Origin: Channa striata | Lineage: Eukaryota; Chordata; Actinopteri; Anabantiformes; Channidae | Length of the DNA: 64,000 bases | NCBI GenBank assembly: GCA_033026295.1 | Contig: CM065168.1 | Coordinates: forward strand, 43,350,875 to 43,414,874 | Direction of reading: 5' to 3' | Shown: positions 23,951-34,715 of the stretch, in pieces | Layout: every line of letters starts with the position of its first letter | How positions within the stretch are numbered: position 1 is the first letter of the stretch | The notes under the pieces: generated by a model | What the model saw: the letters and a program-made list of their open reading frames with translations, nothing else | Told to the model about the DNA's origin: nothing | Database searches by the model: none | Translations under genes and position numbers: made by a program

Positions 23951-25166
23951 GAAAATGCATGGCCCACATCTTTCTAACAAACGTTTCCCCCTTCCTTGTA
24001 CTGCGTCACTTAGTGGACGAGTGCAGCTGGCTGATTTGTTTTTAATAGCTCATGGACAGAAATGAAGCTCTATGCACAGACAAGCGAGCTTCCTTTGTCA
24101 AAGAAGATTCCCTTTAAAAGAACAAAATATTTAACACTATCCTGCTTTAATTCAGGAAACTGTGCTAAAGTTTCATTGAAAGGCATTTGCAAAAATAACA
24201 CTATTGTTCAAACCTTTCGAAATAAGGTCAAAGCAGGAAACCTTTAGCAGTGAGGCGGCAGCACTAAACACTCCTCCACACCCCCCTCAGTTTCATCTAA
24301 TAAATAAACTTGTGACTAATTTTAATGAAGCCTTTTGCCAACAGACTCAGATTATTATCAGGTGTATCCGTCCGCTTTTTTGTCTCATTATTGGCCTGAG
24401 ATTTTCTCCGTGTACATTCAGTGTTCACACTGACACTCAGATACTGTTGAATTTCATACAGTTTGGAAACAAAACACGCTAGAGTTTCACGGCACAGAGT
24501 CAGAAGTTAATCAAAGTTAACGACTGACAGACACTAAACATGAGCTGAAAATCTTCACTGTTGATTTGGGCAATGTTAAAAATATTGTTAATTTAGGAAA
24601 TTAACCTTTTTATGCTTTTATAAATCTTAGACATAAAGGGAAAAAAAGTAGGCAAGTTTGTACATTTTTTTAATTATTAATATCCACACACATTTACACA
24701 CCAATGGTGGCAGCTGCCCTGAGGAACAACATGGGTTTCAGTGGCTTGCCCACTGACAAAACTAAAAGGTGCATACAAATAAGTAACTGTTGCATTAATG
24801 CTGAAAATGTTGCCTGGTAATCAACAAACTGAGCTCTGTCAGTTTCATAAAATTATTTTGCATTATTTTTACAGATACAGAGGTGCATATACAAATACAT
24901 ACTGAGCAACATAGCTTTATCATTGACGTATTGCAAACATGAATGAAATGTTGAGCCAATATATTTTTAGACACAATTTGAGTTTCTATAGATTGTATGT
25001 TAGGAATTATTAACATTTCTAATCAAACAAAATCCTTTTGTGAGAAATGTATCAGAAACTCTGAGAAAAGCTGTGATTCTGCTGAATATGCAACTAACTG
25101 TCTTGCTTTAGTCGGCCTTAGTCTGATAATGCAAATATTCCAATATTCTGAAACAGACCAGGCAGA
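23951..25166. other. Intergenic, LAAO relic to receptor C
   Basis: AT-rich. Near 24690-24770 there is a minus-strand fragment of the same tRNA-type SINE seen at 34.5 kb (GTGGGCAAGCCACTGAAACC side). Nothing else was recognised. Confidence 0.45.
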
Positions 25167-26027
25167 TCAGTTGCAGCAGACCAGTTTCCCTGCTCTGTGT
25201 AGGAACAGCAGAGGCAGCACCAAACTGCTGGGCAAACTAAACCAGTTTCCAGACATCATCACTAGACATTCAACATTGACTCTCAGCAGTTTTGTGTTTG
25301 AGAGAGACACACAAACGAGTACTCCCATAAAAAACAACCACTGCACTCCTGTTATAGCTATGATGGTATTGAAGGCCCTCTGCTTTGATGGGTCCACCCG
25401 GTCGCTGTTTCCACCCATTTCCCCTGGTCCTGGACGAATCAGAACACAGAGAACAGAGACGCTGCAAAAAGACACGACAACTGAAGCGAAGACCAATGCA
25501 CAGATAATATACACATGGGGAACAGCAGGGAAATACAAAGCTTCCACACCGATCCATCCACAGTACGTCAGCCAAGCACAGCCAATGCTGATGTTTCTGA
25601 TTCTGACCCCCCCGGACTGTCTTAGTCCCAGGTACGTGACTGGATGAACAACAGCCAGATAACGTTCCACACAAGTCAGGATATGAAAAGTAGTTTGTCC
25701 AGGGTAAAATGAAAATGATGCATAATATCCAATAGTCATTAATACTGGGAGACCAAAGAACATGCCAAAAATGTAAAATGTTGCCCCGAGAGCATAGATG
25801 AGCTCCATGGCAGCAAAGTGGTAGGTGAAGATGTCAGAGTGACTTGTTGTTGCAAAGGAGCGCTGCTGCCGCCATCGTCTGTAGCCCAGGTAAAGGACGA
25901 GGATGCAGAGCGGGAGGAGGAGGGAGAAGTTTGTCACGAAGAAGGTCATACTCATTGCCATTCCACCTGTAGCGTCAGAGCAGTCTTGAATATGACTAAA
26001 GGTGGAAGAGGAGGAATTGACTGCCAT
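25167..26027 (-). CDS. Receptor C: 7TM rhodopsin-like receptor, 286 aa
   Basis: Uninterrupted frame with the array's seven-segment pattern. The N-terminus is MAVNSSSSTF with an NSS site. TM2 lies around FAAMELIYALG, TM3 ends ERYLAVVHPV, and TM4 is in GCAWLTYCGWIG. TM5 leads into CVLIRPGPGEMGG, TM6 is in AFNTIIAITGVQWLFF, and TM7 ends SSLVLPLLFLHRAGKL. The second ECL residues lack cysteine. The ATG at 26027 is used because the further upstream ATG (26087) lies before the splice acceptor TCTACAAAAG, that is, inside the leader intron. The first exon ends at 26870 and the intron is about 0.83 kb. The C-terminus is the shortest of the open copies (LVCCN). The product should be a plasma-membrane receptor; coupling and ligand cannot be read from sequence. 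Confidence 0.85.
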   Translation of the reverse strand: MAVNSSSSTFSHIQDCSDATGGMAMSMTFFVTNFSLLLPLCILVLYLGYRRWRQQRSFATTSHSDIFTYHFAAMELIYALGATFYIFGMFFGLPVLMTIGYYASFSFYPGQTTFHILTCVERYLAVVHPVTYLGLRQSGGVRIRNISIGCAWLTYCGWIGVEALYFPAVPHVYIICALVFASVVVSFCSVSVLCVLIRPGPGEMGGNSDRVDPSKQRAFNTIIAITGVQWLFFMGVLVCVSLSNTKLLRVNVECLVMMSGNWFSLPSSLVLPLLFLHRAGKLVCCN

Positions 26028-26869
26028 GTCTGTGATATTGCTTTTGTAGAGAAAAAGAGAGAAAAGTAAGAAGCATATTTTAGACATTATAATTCAGTTT
26101 GATTGCAATATACTTTTGTAGACTCGCAGGTGACAAATTGGATGACAGAGTACAGACGGCTTTCAAGGAGTTATAACATTTGAACGAGGTTCTCATACAA
26201 TAACGTGATATAATTCTTCACAGCTTGCAAGAATATTTATGAAGGTTGACTCCTTTATAAATGTTCCTCTTTTTTCCAAATCGTCTCTCTCAACGCACGT
26301 GGTTTTAAAGTTATTTTATTTAAAAGTTGGCAATTTTTTCTCCATTCTGTAGTTAAATAAATAAATAAAACAAATAAAAATAACCATCATAATAAATTAC
26401 ACTATAATAAGTAAATCACAGTGAAAAAAATTATCTAAATAAACAAAAAAAAAAGACCTAAAAGCAGAGCAGAACAACTGTAAAAGCAAATTGACGCAGA
26501 GTATTTAAATTTTTAGTGCAAGGAACATTTTGAACATCTCTGTTGGTCTGTTGTTCTGTGAAACACGGAAACATGCCATTCTTCAAAATAATTGCGATAT
26601 GTCTTAGACACAGGACTTTGACAGGAGACGGGGGTTTGTTTAGTGCCTCACTCTTGTTTAAATATGAATGATGTTTATATGTTTGAAAAACTCAAAAGCT
26701 TCAGGACTGAAAAATCAATGTTTATTTTTTCATTGTTAAATTATTGTATTATAATTTACTCTCTGCCAATTGACTCTCTGGCACAACCTTTACTCAGCCA
26801 CCATAGGTAATATTCATAAAACACCTTAAACATAAATTAAACCCACTACTAATATTGAAGGACACCCAC

Positions 26870-27060
26870 CTTGTCAACAGTTGGTCTTGCAGTGGTCCCG
26901 CACCATTGAACTCTGTCCGCTGTTCACACTTATTTGGTCTTAAAATTATCATCTGAATTAATCGCAACGACTTGTCAAGTGTCAGGCAGCAGCAGGTTTT
27001 TGCATGTGTCAACCATCTACTGTCAACCACAGCAGGCAAATTTTCTTTTCAAAACGATGT
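26870..27060 (-). promoter_or_regulatory. Receptor C upstream box and noncoding first exon
   Basis: GGTTGACACATGCAAAAA at about 26997-27016 (minus strand), with the first half changed from TTTGTTTGACA. The first exon ends ACAAG at 26870 before GTGGGTGTC. A GAAAATTTGCCTGC block lies upstream. Confidence 0.6.
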
Positions 27061-28640
27061 TCCACTAGGACGACAGAGCTCAGGGTCAGGGTCTGATACG
27101 CAGTACAGGAAGGGATCTTGTTCAAGAGTCTTCTGGATATAAAGCTCCAAACAACAACCATTTTATGAATCACATTGTTTGAATGTATACATTCCCATAA
27201 TCTTTCAGAACCTTCCCCATAACCTACCACAAGAAAGGATTTAAACAACCTGCAATCAATGGCTGCTGTTTTTTTCAGATTGGTCATTTAAATTGTGTCA
27301 TGCAGACGCATTTGTTTCATACGTGAATTTCTCAACTTGTGTGATTTTGAGGACCCTTGAAACCATGAACACAGCAGTCAGCAGATTCAGGCTTGAAAAC
27401 ATCAGTGTCTCTTTTGGTGAGCTAATTTTGGGATGTCTGAGAATATGCTAAACCACCAGAACATCATGTCTGTACTTTTGGTACAGTTCTTGACTAGCTC
27501 GAATCCTACCTGGATCTGGGTGAACCTTCAAGGTTTTGAGAATCACAGTGGTGCAAACCAACCACAGCACTGTTATGTTATACACGTTGCATACTATTGC
27601 ATTACATAAATGTCTGTTTATTGCCTCGACACCTAGAGATCTGTCTTCAGCCTTCTTTTGTGCCCATGACACACCACTCTTATCTCTGCCTGTCTCTGAG
27701 CTCAATGCTGTATCAACTCATTTAGATGTTCCAGTCTTCCAAGCCAAGCCTTCAATACAGCATCAACTCAGGACCTTCAATGATTGTCCCCACAACGTCT
27801 GCCACAAATCTTGGGGTCATCACTAATGATGAAGTTTTACTGACCACATCTCCTCCCTCTCTCAGTTTCACCTCGTACAAAGTCAGAAAGTTCAGACCTT
27901 ACCATTTTGAATATGTTGTGTCCTCAAAAGGAACTCAATCCTCCTTTGCCTCAGCTGTCGGCATTAGAGTTCAAAGCCTTGACACTTAAGGGAGCAGTAA
28001 AATGAAAATCTTCATAAATAATTGATAAATGATAATTGATATGACCTTCAGTATTTTTGATACCTTCCCTTGGCCTCTCTCTAAAGACCACCAATGAGGC
28101 TTTGTTTTCCCTTCACTGATGTTGGCTTGGGGCAGGCTGCCAGCACCTTTCCTGTCTATATTATTATTATTATTCATTTGTAAAAATTTTTTGTAAAAAC
28201 AAGATCTAATAAAACAGCAGGGCTTCTTAAAATTACAGGTCATGAAAATTACAGGTACAACTTTTTGGAATTTAATGCTTTACAGTCAAATACATCAATA
28301 CAGTGGTTCCTTGAATCAACAGGTCATTAAAGCTGACTAGCTAACCTGGAGATTTATTCAATATATATCTCTTAATATTGCTCTTTTTCTCATGTCTATG
28401 TATATTTTGTGGGCAAAGGAAACAGATCATGTCAGTCAGTAAACAGTGAAACATGGTAATATTCAATAAAGAGCTGGTTTGAAATACCTAAAATCCATTA
28501 CATAATGTTAGAACCTTTGAGTCCAGTATTTCTCTCCAATCTTCAAACTGTGGTGAGTTACCCTTTTTTCAATAATAATGCTTCATTGTGTCAGTGTATT
28601 AATAGTGGCCATTTGTCTTTGTGTCAGCACCCCATCACTG
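27061..28640. other. Intergenic upstream of receptor C, with LINE debris
   Basis: Carries the conserved upstream blocks of receptor C near 27071-27130 and 27236-27285. About 0.4 kb of LINE remnant follows (listed separately), and then an AT-rich stretch with a TTATTATTATTATT run near 28159. No receptor coding sequence remains here, although a receptor-type promoter box lies just beyond. Confidence 0.45.
27690..27915 (+). mobile_element. Decayed LINE fragment (post-reverse-transcriptase region)
   Basis: The plus strand reads, with frame breaks, the typical non-LTR stretch NLGVI near 27807, then a DE-L-DHISSL-like block (ACCACATCTCCTCCCTCTCT near 27841-27861). After that comes a lysine- and arginine-rich KVRKFRP-like segment. 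It is old and truncated on both sides. Confidence 0.55.
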
Positions 28641-28740
28641 TGGCGTCTTTTGCATGCTGTCAAACAAATCATTTTGTGTGACAAATGAGGCAAATTTGAC
28701 TTTCACATTATTTTTCTGCAGGGATTTCAGAGCATAGGGG
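28640..28740 (-). promoter_or_regulatory. Orphan receptor-type promoter box
   Basis: ATTTGTTTGACAGCATGCAA at about 28650-28669 on the minus strand is a near-perfect copy of the array's composite box, with the GTCAAATTTGCC-like block upstream. No receptor coding region lies in the 1.5 kb it would drive, and no clean splice donor remains near 28550. It is taken as the promoter of a deleted gene. Confidence 0.5.
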
Positions 28741-29720
28741 CAGCTGCTGATCATACATAGTGATGCGCATGTATATTTCCATACCCATCTATCATATTTT
28801 TTGTGTAACAGGATTTACATGCAGTAACCTTCAAAAACACAGATGTTTATTTAAATGAAATAGTGGAGAGCCTGTGTGTGCAGACAACAGTTTGGACGAA
28901 ATGTTCTGTCAGATGCTTTGCAATGAGCATATGATAATATGTACACTGTAATTACACTAGAAGATTTTATTATTTAATTTTGACCGCAGCCAAATGTGAC
29001 AAAGAGTTCCGCTATTTTAGTAAAACAAGTCAAGACAGTTGGTTCTTCAAATACGCATGAACCAAAACAATTCACTGAGTGTTTATTTTATATTTCAATT
29101 AGTCTGTAGTAATTGATAACAATAAGAATACATTTTATTTAAAAACACCTTTCAGGTTACTCAAGGTCACCGTACAAAGAAGCAGCATAGAATTTATAAT
29201 TGTATTTCTTCACCAGATGTCATACAATAAGCTTTATTTTATTATTGCAAACATTTACAGACATGAACCAATTTGCTGGGATGCATATGTGTCCAAACCA
29301 AACACAGTAGAACCTCCTGAATTCCTTCTTTCATTCTTTTGTCCAACTGTCATTACAGTTTTATGGCTAATTTCTATATATTTAAGTTGCATTGTTATTG
29401 ATATAGCCACATCTATAATTATTTGAATACAAAATTATTATTAATATGTACATACACACATTTAATTCAGTGTCTATGCATTACTCACCGTTGTCTTATT
29501 AATAGGCTAGAATATTATAATTGGCTAATTTTTGTTTATTTAATATGAACATTTACATTAAGATTTAGTCATCTGGAAGACCTTTTTATCCAAGCGACCT
29601 ATAAGTGAGGTTCTGGGCAACAAAAATCAATGTCAAGGAGAAAACTATAAAAAGTATATAGATTCAAGTTCACAGGAAGTTCTGGAAAAGTTCTGTCTTC
29701 AGCAGTTTTTCTTTTGAAAA
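28741..29720. repeat. AT-rich spacer with dispersed-repeat pieces
   Basis: An ACATTTTATTTAAAAACACC..AAGGTCACCGTACA piece at about 29128-29178 and an ATTTAGTCATCTGGAAGACC..CCAAGCGACCTATAAGTGAG piece at about 29560-29612 both resemble common teleost short interspersed tails. No gene was recognised. Confidence 0.45.
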
Positions 29721-30135
29721 TTGGGAATTTTCAAAAGTCTCTCTCCCTCTCTTTCCTCCTCTCTCTCTCCCTGTCTTCAGGTGTCCCCGGATTTGGCGCT
29801 GTGTGTCCTCCAGTGTGCAACTACTGGTCCTATTAACCTGCTCAATGTTTTGTTGCTGCTTTTGTTGCTCTGTTCTTTTCTCTCTCCACTTTCCACTCAG
29901 CCCAACCGGTCAAGGCAGATGGCCGTCCACCCTGAGCCTGGTTCTGCTGGAGGTTTCTTCCGGTAAAGGGAGTTTTTCCTCTCCACTGTTGCCTATGGCT
30001 TGCTCAAGGGGGATTTGTTGGGTTTTCTCTAAATGTCTGTATAGTCTTGACTTTATTATGTAAAGTGCCCTGAGATGACCTTGTTGTAAATTGGCGCTAT
30101 ATAAATAAAGTTGAATTGAATTGAATTGAATAAGG
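29721..30135 (+). repeat. Retroelement 3' tail, plus orientation
   Basis: Second copy of the element in LAAO intron 3. It starts after a CT-rich tract, contains GGGAGTTTTTCCTCTCCACT at 29970-29989 and GGGGGATTTGTTGGG, and ends with TTGGCGCTATATAAATAAAG followed by GAATTGAATTGAATTGAA. It is longer and better preserved than the 6.0 kb copy. It lies just 3' of receptor D, which is transcribed toward it. Confidence 0.75.
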
Positions 30136-30529
30136 CTGCTGAGCGTGCAGGGTTTGATAGCTGGCTCCACAAACGTGGGTTCGATGAGTTGAAGAGTTTT
30201 CTGTTTCGGAGCAGAACCACCAGGCGCTAGTTTTTGGCAGACTACAGTGGGCAAGAGGTGTAGCAGATCTGAAAAAGAGGGCTGAGGTACGCAGTTGCTG
30301 TAGACTTGACCATTCTGTAATCAAGAATCCTGGTAAACAATAAGATGCTGACCTAGCAGACCATAACCTGCTGAGCCACTCTAGAGATCCCAAGCTGAGG
30401 CATCAGTCTTTTTGGCACTCTGCGCAAGACAGATCAACAATCGACAATCTTTCTCTTAACAAAGGAGGAGGCCTCAGATGTTGGCCTTTTTATCCATCCA
30501 CAGAATGATTCAGACCCACACACACATAT

Positions 30530-31402
30530 TTACTCATTGCAACAGTGGCAAAAGCCCAGTTTTCCTGCTCTGTGTAGAAACAGCAGAGGTAACACTAAAC
30601 TACTGGGCAGGCTAAACCAATATCCCAACATCAGCAAAATACAGCCATCATTGTAACTCAGATGTTGTGAGCTTTCAAGAGCCACAGTAACAAGGATCCC
30701 TAAAAAAAAGAACCACAGCGCTCCTGTTATAGCAGTGATGGTAAGGAAAGCCCTCTGCTTTGATTGGTCAACCCAATCTCTAGTCCCACCTATTTCTCCT
30801 GGCCTTGGACGAATCAGAACATAGAGAACAGAGAGGCTGCAAAAAGAAACAACAGTTAACGAAAAGGCCAACCAGCAGAAAACGGGGATATAGGGAATAC
30901 TAGGGTAATACAAAGCTTGAAGACCAGTCCAACCACAGAACTGCAGCCAAACACAACCAATGCTGATGTTCCTCAACATCACCCCTCCTGACTGTCTCAG
31001 CCCCATGTAGCTGACAGGGTGAACAACAGCCACGTAGCGCTCCACACAGGTCAGGATGTGAAGGGAAATTTGTCCAGAGAAAAAAACGGAAGTAGCATAA
31101 AAACACACTGTCACCAAATATGAGATTACAGCATATTGGCCACAACAGTATAAAACTCCCCCCACTGCAAAGATCAACTCCATGGACGCTGTGTGGTAGG
31201 TAAAGATGTCAGAGTGGCTGGTTGTTGGAAAGGAGCGCTGCTGCCGCCATCGTTGGCAACCCAGGTAGAAGATGAAGAGGGACAGAGGGAGGAGGAGGAA
31301 GATGTGGGCGATAATGAAGCCAACAGAGACTAGACCTGCAGCGGAAGCGTTGCCGCAGTGATAAAGATTTTTGAGGGAAGGTAAGGAGGCGTTGAGTTCC
31401 AT
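30530..31402 (-). CDS. Receptor D: 7TM rhodopsin-like receptor, 290 aa
   Basis: Open and full length, and the most divergent N-terminus of the open copies (MELNASLPSLKNLYHC with an NAS glycosylation site). TM2 is altered to TASMELIF. TM3 ends ERYVAVVHPV. The next loop has RQSGGVMLRNIS. TM4 is GCVWLQFCGWTG. ICL3 reads LIRPRPGEIGG, with Arg replacing the usual Gly. TM7 ends SSLVLPLLFLHRAGKL. The ATG at 31400-31402 aligns with the family start and follows the acceptor TTTCTCCTTTGAG by 20-25 bases. The noncoding exon ends at 32065, giving an intron of about 0.66 kb. Its composite box is badly degraded, so expression may differ from its neighbours. Confidence 0.85.
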   Translation of the reverse strand: MELNASLPSLKNLYHCGNASAAGLVSVGFIIAHIFLLLPLSLFIFYLGCQRWRQQRSFPTTSHSDIFTYHTASMELIFAVGGVLYCCGQYAVISYLVTVCFYATSVFFSGQISLHILTCVERYVAVVHPVSYMGLRQSGGVMLRNISIGCVWLQFCGWTGLQALYYPSIPYIPVFCWLAFSLTVVSFCSLSVLYVLIRPRPGEIGGTRDWVDQSKQRAFLTITAITGALWFFFLGILVTVALESSQHLSYNDGCILLMLGYWFSLPSSLVLPLLFLHRAGKLGFCHCCNE

Positions 31403-32064
31403 TTCAATGTCCGTGGTCTTTCCTCAAAGGAGAAAAAAAAAAAGGAAAGGATTAATGAGAAAAATCAGTAAATTAGCAAATCATATCAGTCAACAAAGTG
31501 GAGCTTCTTCAATGGTAACATTGATCTCATTTGAGGTAACTCACATCATCTAGGTTTTATGAACGAAAATGTTTGAAAGTTAATTAACACTAGTAAAATT
31601 AGGCAAACAGTTACAGATAACAAAACATGGAATAGCCAGTAACAATCAGAAGAACAGAATTTTTGTATTTGTTTTAGAAAAAGCAAAACCATATAATGAG
31701 ATGGTTAATAAAATTTAAAAAATGTGTTTTCTTTAAAAGTTAAATTGGATTTTGCTATTTTATCTAAAAGCAGGCAATGAAAATTTTATTCATTTTTGAT
31801 TTACACAAAACTAAAACACAAAAGTAAACTCATTAAGGCAAATTTTTAAACTGTAAGATGCCTTTGGTCATGCGAAAATAATATGCACTGTGTATTATAT
31901 ACAGTATATGTATTAATAAAAATGATATCTAAAAATGGAAATAAAATATCCAGAATAGATAATATAAATATTTCAACAATATCAAGTATAAAGTATTTTA
32001 GTCATGGGGGTTAATATATCGCCACACTAATAATAAAACTATGACTTTATTGTAGGACACCAAC

Positions 32065-32245
32065 CTTGTCAGTAGTTGCTGTGTTTGATCTTTCCTCCTC
32101 AAAGTCCGGACTCTGTCTGCTGCTTACAGGTTTGGCCATATACCACTATAGCTCTATCATGCCGCTGGGTGTATTCACGGTATGTCACACAGCAGCAGCC
32201 CTGTTTCTTTACTTATTTTTGGCATGCAGTCCAAAAAATGTGTGA
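32065..32245 (-). promoter_or_regulatory. Receptor D leader exon with degraded box
   Basis: The first exon ends ACAAG at 32065 before GTTGGTGTCC. The composite box site at about 32218-32240 reads only TTTTTTGGACTGCATGCC on the minus strand; both halves carry substitutions. Confidence 0.45.
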
Positions 32246-32712
32246 CTACATACTGCAAATGACGGCACGCGTGTTTTCACAATGTCCTTCCTCAGGGAGA
32301 TTAAATAACCACATATGGAAATTAACACGGTGACAAAATGACTGTAAAGTGTGTACAAATAGCTCCACAACGAACAACGACAGCATTAAAATGTAGCATG
32401 CACTTTGATGCATCCAGTAAATAAATCTCCACATTCCATATAAATCAAAACTTAAGTAACAGAAGTTATATGTATTTAATTGCTTTTAGTAAAGTAGGAA
32501 TTTGTACTATGACTTTAGGGAACTTAGGAACACCGACAAACAATGCTGATGTATTTAACAATGAGTTTGATTAACTCTGAGAAACCTAAATATTTAACAC
32601 ACCACTAAAAAGTTACACAACTGGAAGAACTCGATTTGGAGGATGATGGTAATTTATGGTGGAATTGCCCAGAATGAAATGGCTCACATATGAGAAAGTG
32701 ACTTCATGGTCT

Positions 32713-33585
32713 TTAATTATTGTTGCAGCTAGAACAGAGCAGTTTTCTTTCTTTGTGTAGAAACAGCAGAGGTAAAACTAAACTGTTGGGCAGAGTGAAC
32801 CAACTTCCAGATGACAACACGATGCAGCTCTCATTGTAACTCAGCAGCTGTGACCTGTCAAGGGCGAGAGAAACAAGCAGCCCTAGTAAATACAACCACA
32901 CCACTGCTGTTATGGCTGTGATGGTGTGGAACGCCCTCCGCTTTGACGGATCTACCCGCTCCCTGTTCCCACCCAGTTCCCCTGGTCCTGGACGAATCAG
33001 AACACAGAGAACAGAGAGACTGCAATAGGACATAACAAGTAAAGACAAGACCGAAAAGTATAACAAAGGCATAAAAGGAATATCAGGGAAAGACAAAGCT
33101 GTCACACCAATCCATCCACAATACAGCAGCCAGGCACAGCCAATGCTGATGTTTCTGATCCTGACTCCCCCCGACTGTCTCAGCCTCAGGTAGATCACAG
33201 GGTGAACAACAGCCAGGTAGCGCTCAACGCAGGTCAGAACATGAAAGGACATTTCTCCAGGTAAAAAAACTGCCGTGGTATAAAAGCCCAATTTGGTCAA
33301 CTCTGAGAGACCAAAGTATTCCCCACAATTGTAAAGAATGAAACCCAGTGAATACAACAACTCCATGGCAGCTGAGTTGTAGGTGAAGACGTCAGAGTTG
33401 CTTGTTGATGCAAAGGAGCGCTGCTTCCGCCATCGTTTGAGACCCAGGTAAAAGATGAGGAGGGACAGAGGCAGGAGGAGGCAGGTGCTGGTGATGATGG
33501 AGGCCATTGAGATTGAAACTGCCACTGTCGAGTCAAGGCAGTGATAGATGTAACTGAGGGATGAAGAGGAAGAGTTGACTGCCAT
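32713..33585 (-). CDS. Receptor E: 7TM rhodopsin-like receptor, 290 aa
   Basis: Intact frame. The N-terminus is MAVNSSSSSLSYIYHC (NSS site). The first intracellular loop reads LKRWRKQRSFASTSNSD where relatives have SHSD. TM2 is SAAMELLYSLG, and TM3 ends ERYLAVVHPV. TM4 is GCAWLLYCGWIG, ICL3 is LIRPGPGELGG, TM6 is AFHTITAITAVVWLY, and TM7 ends NSLVLPLLFLHKERKL. The start is the ATG at 33583-33585; the frame upstream opens only with TTG and lacks homology. Receptor F is the nearest relative: DRSQLLSYNESCIVL and VVWLYLLGLLVSLAL are almost the same there. The leader exon ends at 34220 and the intron of about 0.63 kb is AT-rich without a feature. Confidence 0.86.
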   Translation of the reverse strand: MAVNSSSSSLSYIYHCLDSTVAVSISMASIITSTCLLLPLSLLIFYLGLKRWRKQRSFASTSNSDVFTYNSAAMELLYSLGFILYNCGEYFGLSELTKLGFYTTAVFLPGEMSFHVLTCVERYLAVVHPVIYLRLRQSGGVRIRNISIGCAWLLYCGWIGVTALSFPDIPFMPLLYFSVLSLLVMSYCSLSVLCVLIRPGPGELGGNRERVDPSKRRAFHTITAITAVVWLYLLGLLVSLALDRSQLLSYNESCIVLSSGSWFTLPNSLVLPLLFLHKERKLLCSSCNNN

Positions 33586-34219
33586 TGTCGATGACCCTGT
33601 GGTCCACAGACGAGTGTAGCTTTTATAGAGAAGCAGAAGGGAAGAGGAACAACATGCATGAGACAACAGTACTGCAAAAAATTAGTCATTCAACACATTT
33701 TTTAAATTTACAAATCATAATTAAACTATATATATATATCATACTTGTGAAAGCATTTAGAACATTTAAAAGTATTGTCAGTTAAGTCATTACATTTTTT
33801 ACAAAAATGTTAAACTGAATAAAATAGCATCTAAGTTACATTCTTACATGCTTTCCCTTTTGCCTTATAACAACATTGCTGCCATCATTGTATCAAAAAT
33901 TTCAATTAATTTAAAAGTAAAATGGAGTACTGATGGATTTTTCTGATTATTTTGATTAGAAAATGTCTTTTTTAAACTAAGGTGAAAGCAAATCAGACAA
34001 AAGTCAGCTCACTAATCCCATGTGGTCGTCTTCCTAAGCCAACACATCAACAGATATAAAGCGGAGTGTATCGTGTTCAGTAAAAATTTCAGCATAGTGG
34101 TCTCTAATTTGCCTTCAGTAAGACAACATCCAGTTAAAAAAGTTATACCCACACAAATCAGGCATTTAGACATTGTCTGACAATCATATACATAATCCTT
34201 ACAGTCAAAGGACACTCAC

Positions 34220-34400
34220 CTTCCCAGTCGTCTTTACTTCTGATACTTCTCAGGCCTCCAGAAAACTGGTCTGCTGTTCACGTGAATGTGACATTTATTA
34301 ATGCTTCTGTGTTAGTTGCATTAATGGAATCGCTTTGTTGAAGTGACAGCAGCAGGACTGTGGGTTGTTTGCATGTTGTCAAACACATAATCTCAGACAA
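34220..34400 (-). promoter_or_regulatory. Receptor E upstream box and noncoding first exon
   Basis: TGTGTTTGACAACATGCAAA at about 34369-34390 (minus strand), downstream CATTAATAAATGT (a possible TATA-like element) near 34294-34306, and a first exon ending GGAAG at 34220 before GTGAGTGTCC. Confidence 0.65.
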
Positions 34401-34504
34401 ATATGCTTTTAATTGCATTCTATTCTGAAATTACTTTTCCCTAGATAATTCTCTACAAAAGCACTGTAACATTTATAGGTGATATCTAAACCAAAAAACT
34501 TAAG

Positions 34505-34715
34505 TACATATTTCTACACTTTTAGCCAAAGCAACTTGCAGAGTAATTCAGTATGCACATACATGGTGGCAATGGCTGCCACAGAGGGTGCTCATCCAGG
34601 AGCAACAGGGGGTTCGGTGTCTTGCCCAGGGACACTTTGACAAGCAGCAAGCAGGAATCGAACCATTGACCCTGTGGTCCACAGACGATTGAGCTACAGC
34701 CGCCCAAGCCATGTG
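34505..34715 (-). mobile_element. tRNA-derived SINE
   Basis: The minus strand begins GGGCGGCTGTAGCTCAATCG (tRNA-like A box) and has GGTTCGATTCC (B box) about 35 bases later. The usual fish SINE body follows: GTGTCCCTGGGCAAGACACC, then GAACCCCC and GCAGCCATTGCCACCATG. The tRNA part is not a usable tRNA gene: no cloverleaf and no CCA-side stem follow the B box. Fragments of the same family lie near 24690-24770 and 62690-62765. Confidence 0.75.

Noticed and set aside
25270..25674. Long second-frame and antisense reading frames inside the receptor genes (also at 36211-56588 and similar)
   Set aside because: They overlap transmembrane coding sequence in the receptor frame and carry no own motif; they are shadows.
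34640..34715. Possible tRNA gene (A box and B box present on the minus strand)
   Set aside because: The sequence continues into a typical fish SINE body and no acceptor or T-arm pairing is present, so it is a tRNA-derived SINE.
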